Assembly: GCA_030619425.1 (NCBI GenBank)
Contig: JAUXBJ010000090.1
Span: forward strand, 1-6,959
DNA: 6,959 nt
Direction: 5' to 3'
Origin: a bacterium
Lineage (GTDB): Bacteria; Zixibacteria; MSB-5A5; GN15; FEB-12
Shown: piece by piece, positions 6,851-6,959 of the stretch
Layout of the letters: each line of letters opens with the position of its first letter
Numbering within the stretch: the stretch's first letter is position 1
Notes under the pieces: generated by a model
What the model was told of the DNA's origin: nothing
The model's input: the letters and a program-made list of their open reading frames with translations, nothing else
The model's database searches: none
Translations under genes and position numbers: made by a program

Positions 6851-6873
6851 CCCTTCGACTCCGCTCAGGACGA
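6851..6873 (+). repeat. Possible dispersed intergenic repeat
   Basis: The stretch beginning CCCTTCGACTCCGCTCAGG closely resembles a motif I recall as abundant in intergenic DNA of many uncultured bacteria (CCTGAGCGnAGTCGAAGGG in the other orientation). Only one copy is in the window, so its repeat status rests on recall, not on the sequence shown. Confidence 0.35.
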
Positions 6874-6911
6874 CCCCTTCGGGGCAGGGTTTGATCTTCC
6901 CCCGTTATGGT

Positions 6912-6937
6912 GGACAGTTTATTAAGCATAACTGTTC
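6912..6937 (+). terminator. Inverted repeat followed by a T-rich run, possible terminator or element end
   Basis: GGACAGTT (6912-6919) pairs with AACTGTTC (6930-6937) with one G-U pair. The next bases are TTTTCTTC (6938-6945). An AU-rich stem before a U-rich tail is compatible with a weak intrinsic terminator. An alternative is the terminal region of an insertion sequence that continues beyond the window. The sequence does not decide between them. Confidence 0.25.
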
Positions 6938-6959
6938 TTTTCTTCAAAATCAACTGGAC

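Larger units (their letters stand above)
6716..6959. other. Non-coding, repeat-rich intergenic tail
   Basis: I see no credible gene here on either strand. Besides the GTAG hairpin it contains the following: a small CCCG/CGGG hairpin (6806-6816); a second GTCGGAACC (6839-6847) echoing the GTAG element's stem; AGTCCCGT at both 6745-6752 and 6803-6810; a stretch resembling a dispersed repeat (6851-6873); a tight CCCC-TTC-GGGG hairpin (6874-6884); and an inverted repeat near the window edge. It reads like a landing site of several repeat families with decayed copies. Confidence 0.5.

Overview
The window looks like a metagenome-assembled or uncultured bacterium of the Fibrobacteres-Chlorobi-Bacteroidetes (FCB) side of the tree. 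I infer this from two large secreted proteins that both end in a type IX secretion (T9SS) type A-like sorting domain with the NYPNPFNP signature. The base composition looks moderately GC-rich, and the proteins resemble those of candidate phyla such as Zixibacteria, Marinimicrobia or KSB1. The exact phylum cannot be fixed from this sequence.

Layout. Positions 1-154 are a leader with a plausible sigma70-type promoter and a Shine-Dalgarno that favours a start at 155. Positions 155-3847 encode a large subtilisin-like (S8) protease: signal peptide, I9-like propeptide, catalytic domain with an intact Asp/His/Ser triad, two Ig-like modules, an FG-GAP/VCBS-type beta-propeller and the sorting domain. 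Its stop overlaps by four bases (ATGA) the start of a second secreted protein (3844-5994). That protein consists almost entirely of about 14 short beta-propeller repeats and carries the same kind of sorting domain. The pair is almost certainly one translationally coupled operon for two surface or secreted proteins. The second has no known function.

Downstream is a small mobile module: a REP-associated tyrosine transposase (RAYT, 6112-6630) framed by two inverted copies of a 26-base REP palindrome (6030-6055 and 6636-6661). The most unusual structure is outside it. The last ten codons, stop and immediate 3' flank of the second gene (5961-6017) are repeated almost exactly on the far side of the module (6660-6715), so the RAYT/REP unit sits between 57-base direct repeats.

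The last 240 bases (6716-6959) are non-coding and repeat-rich. They contain a second, unrelated REP-like hairpin preceded by a canonical GTAG tetranucleotide, a further dispersed-repeat-like stretch, and an inverted repeat near the edge of the window. I see no CRISPR array, tRNA or rRNA.
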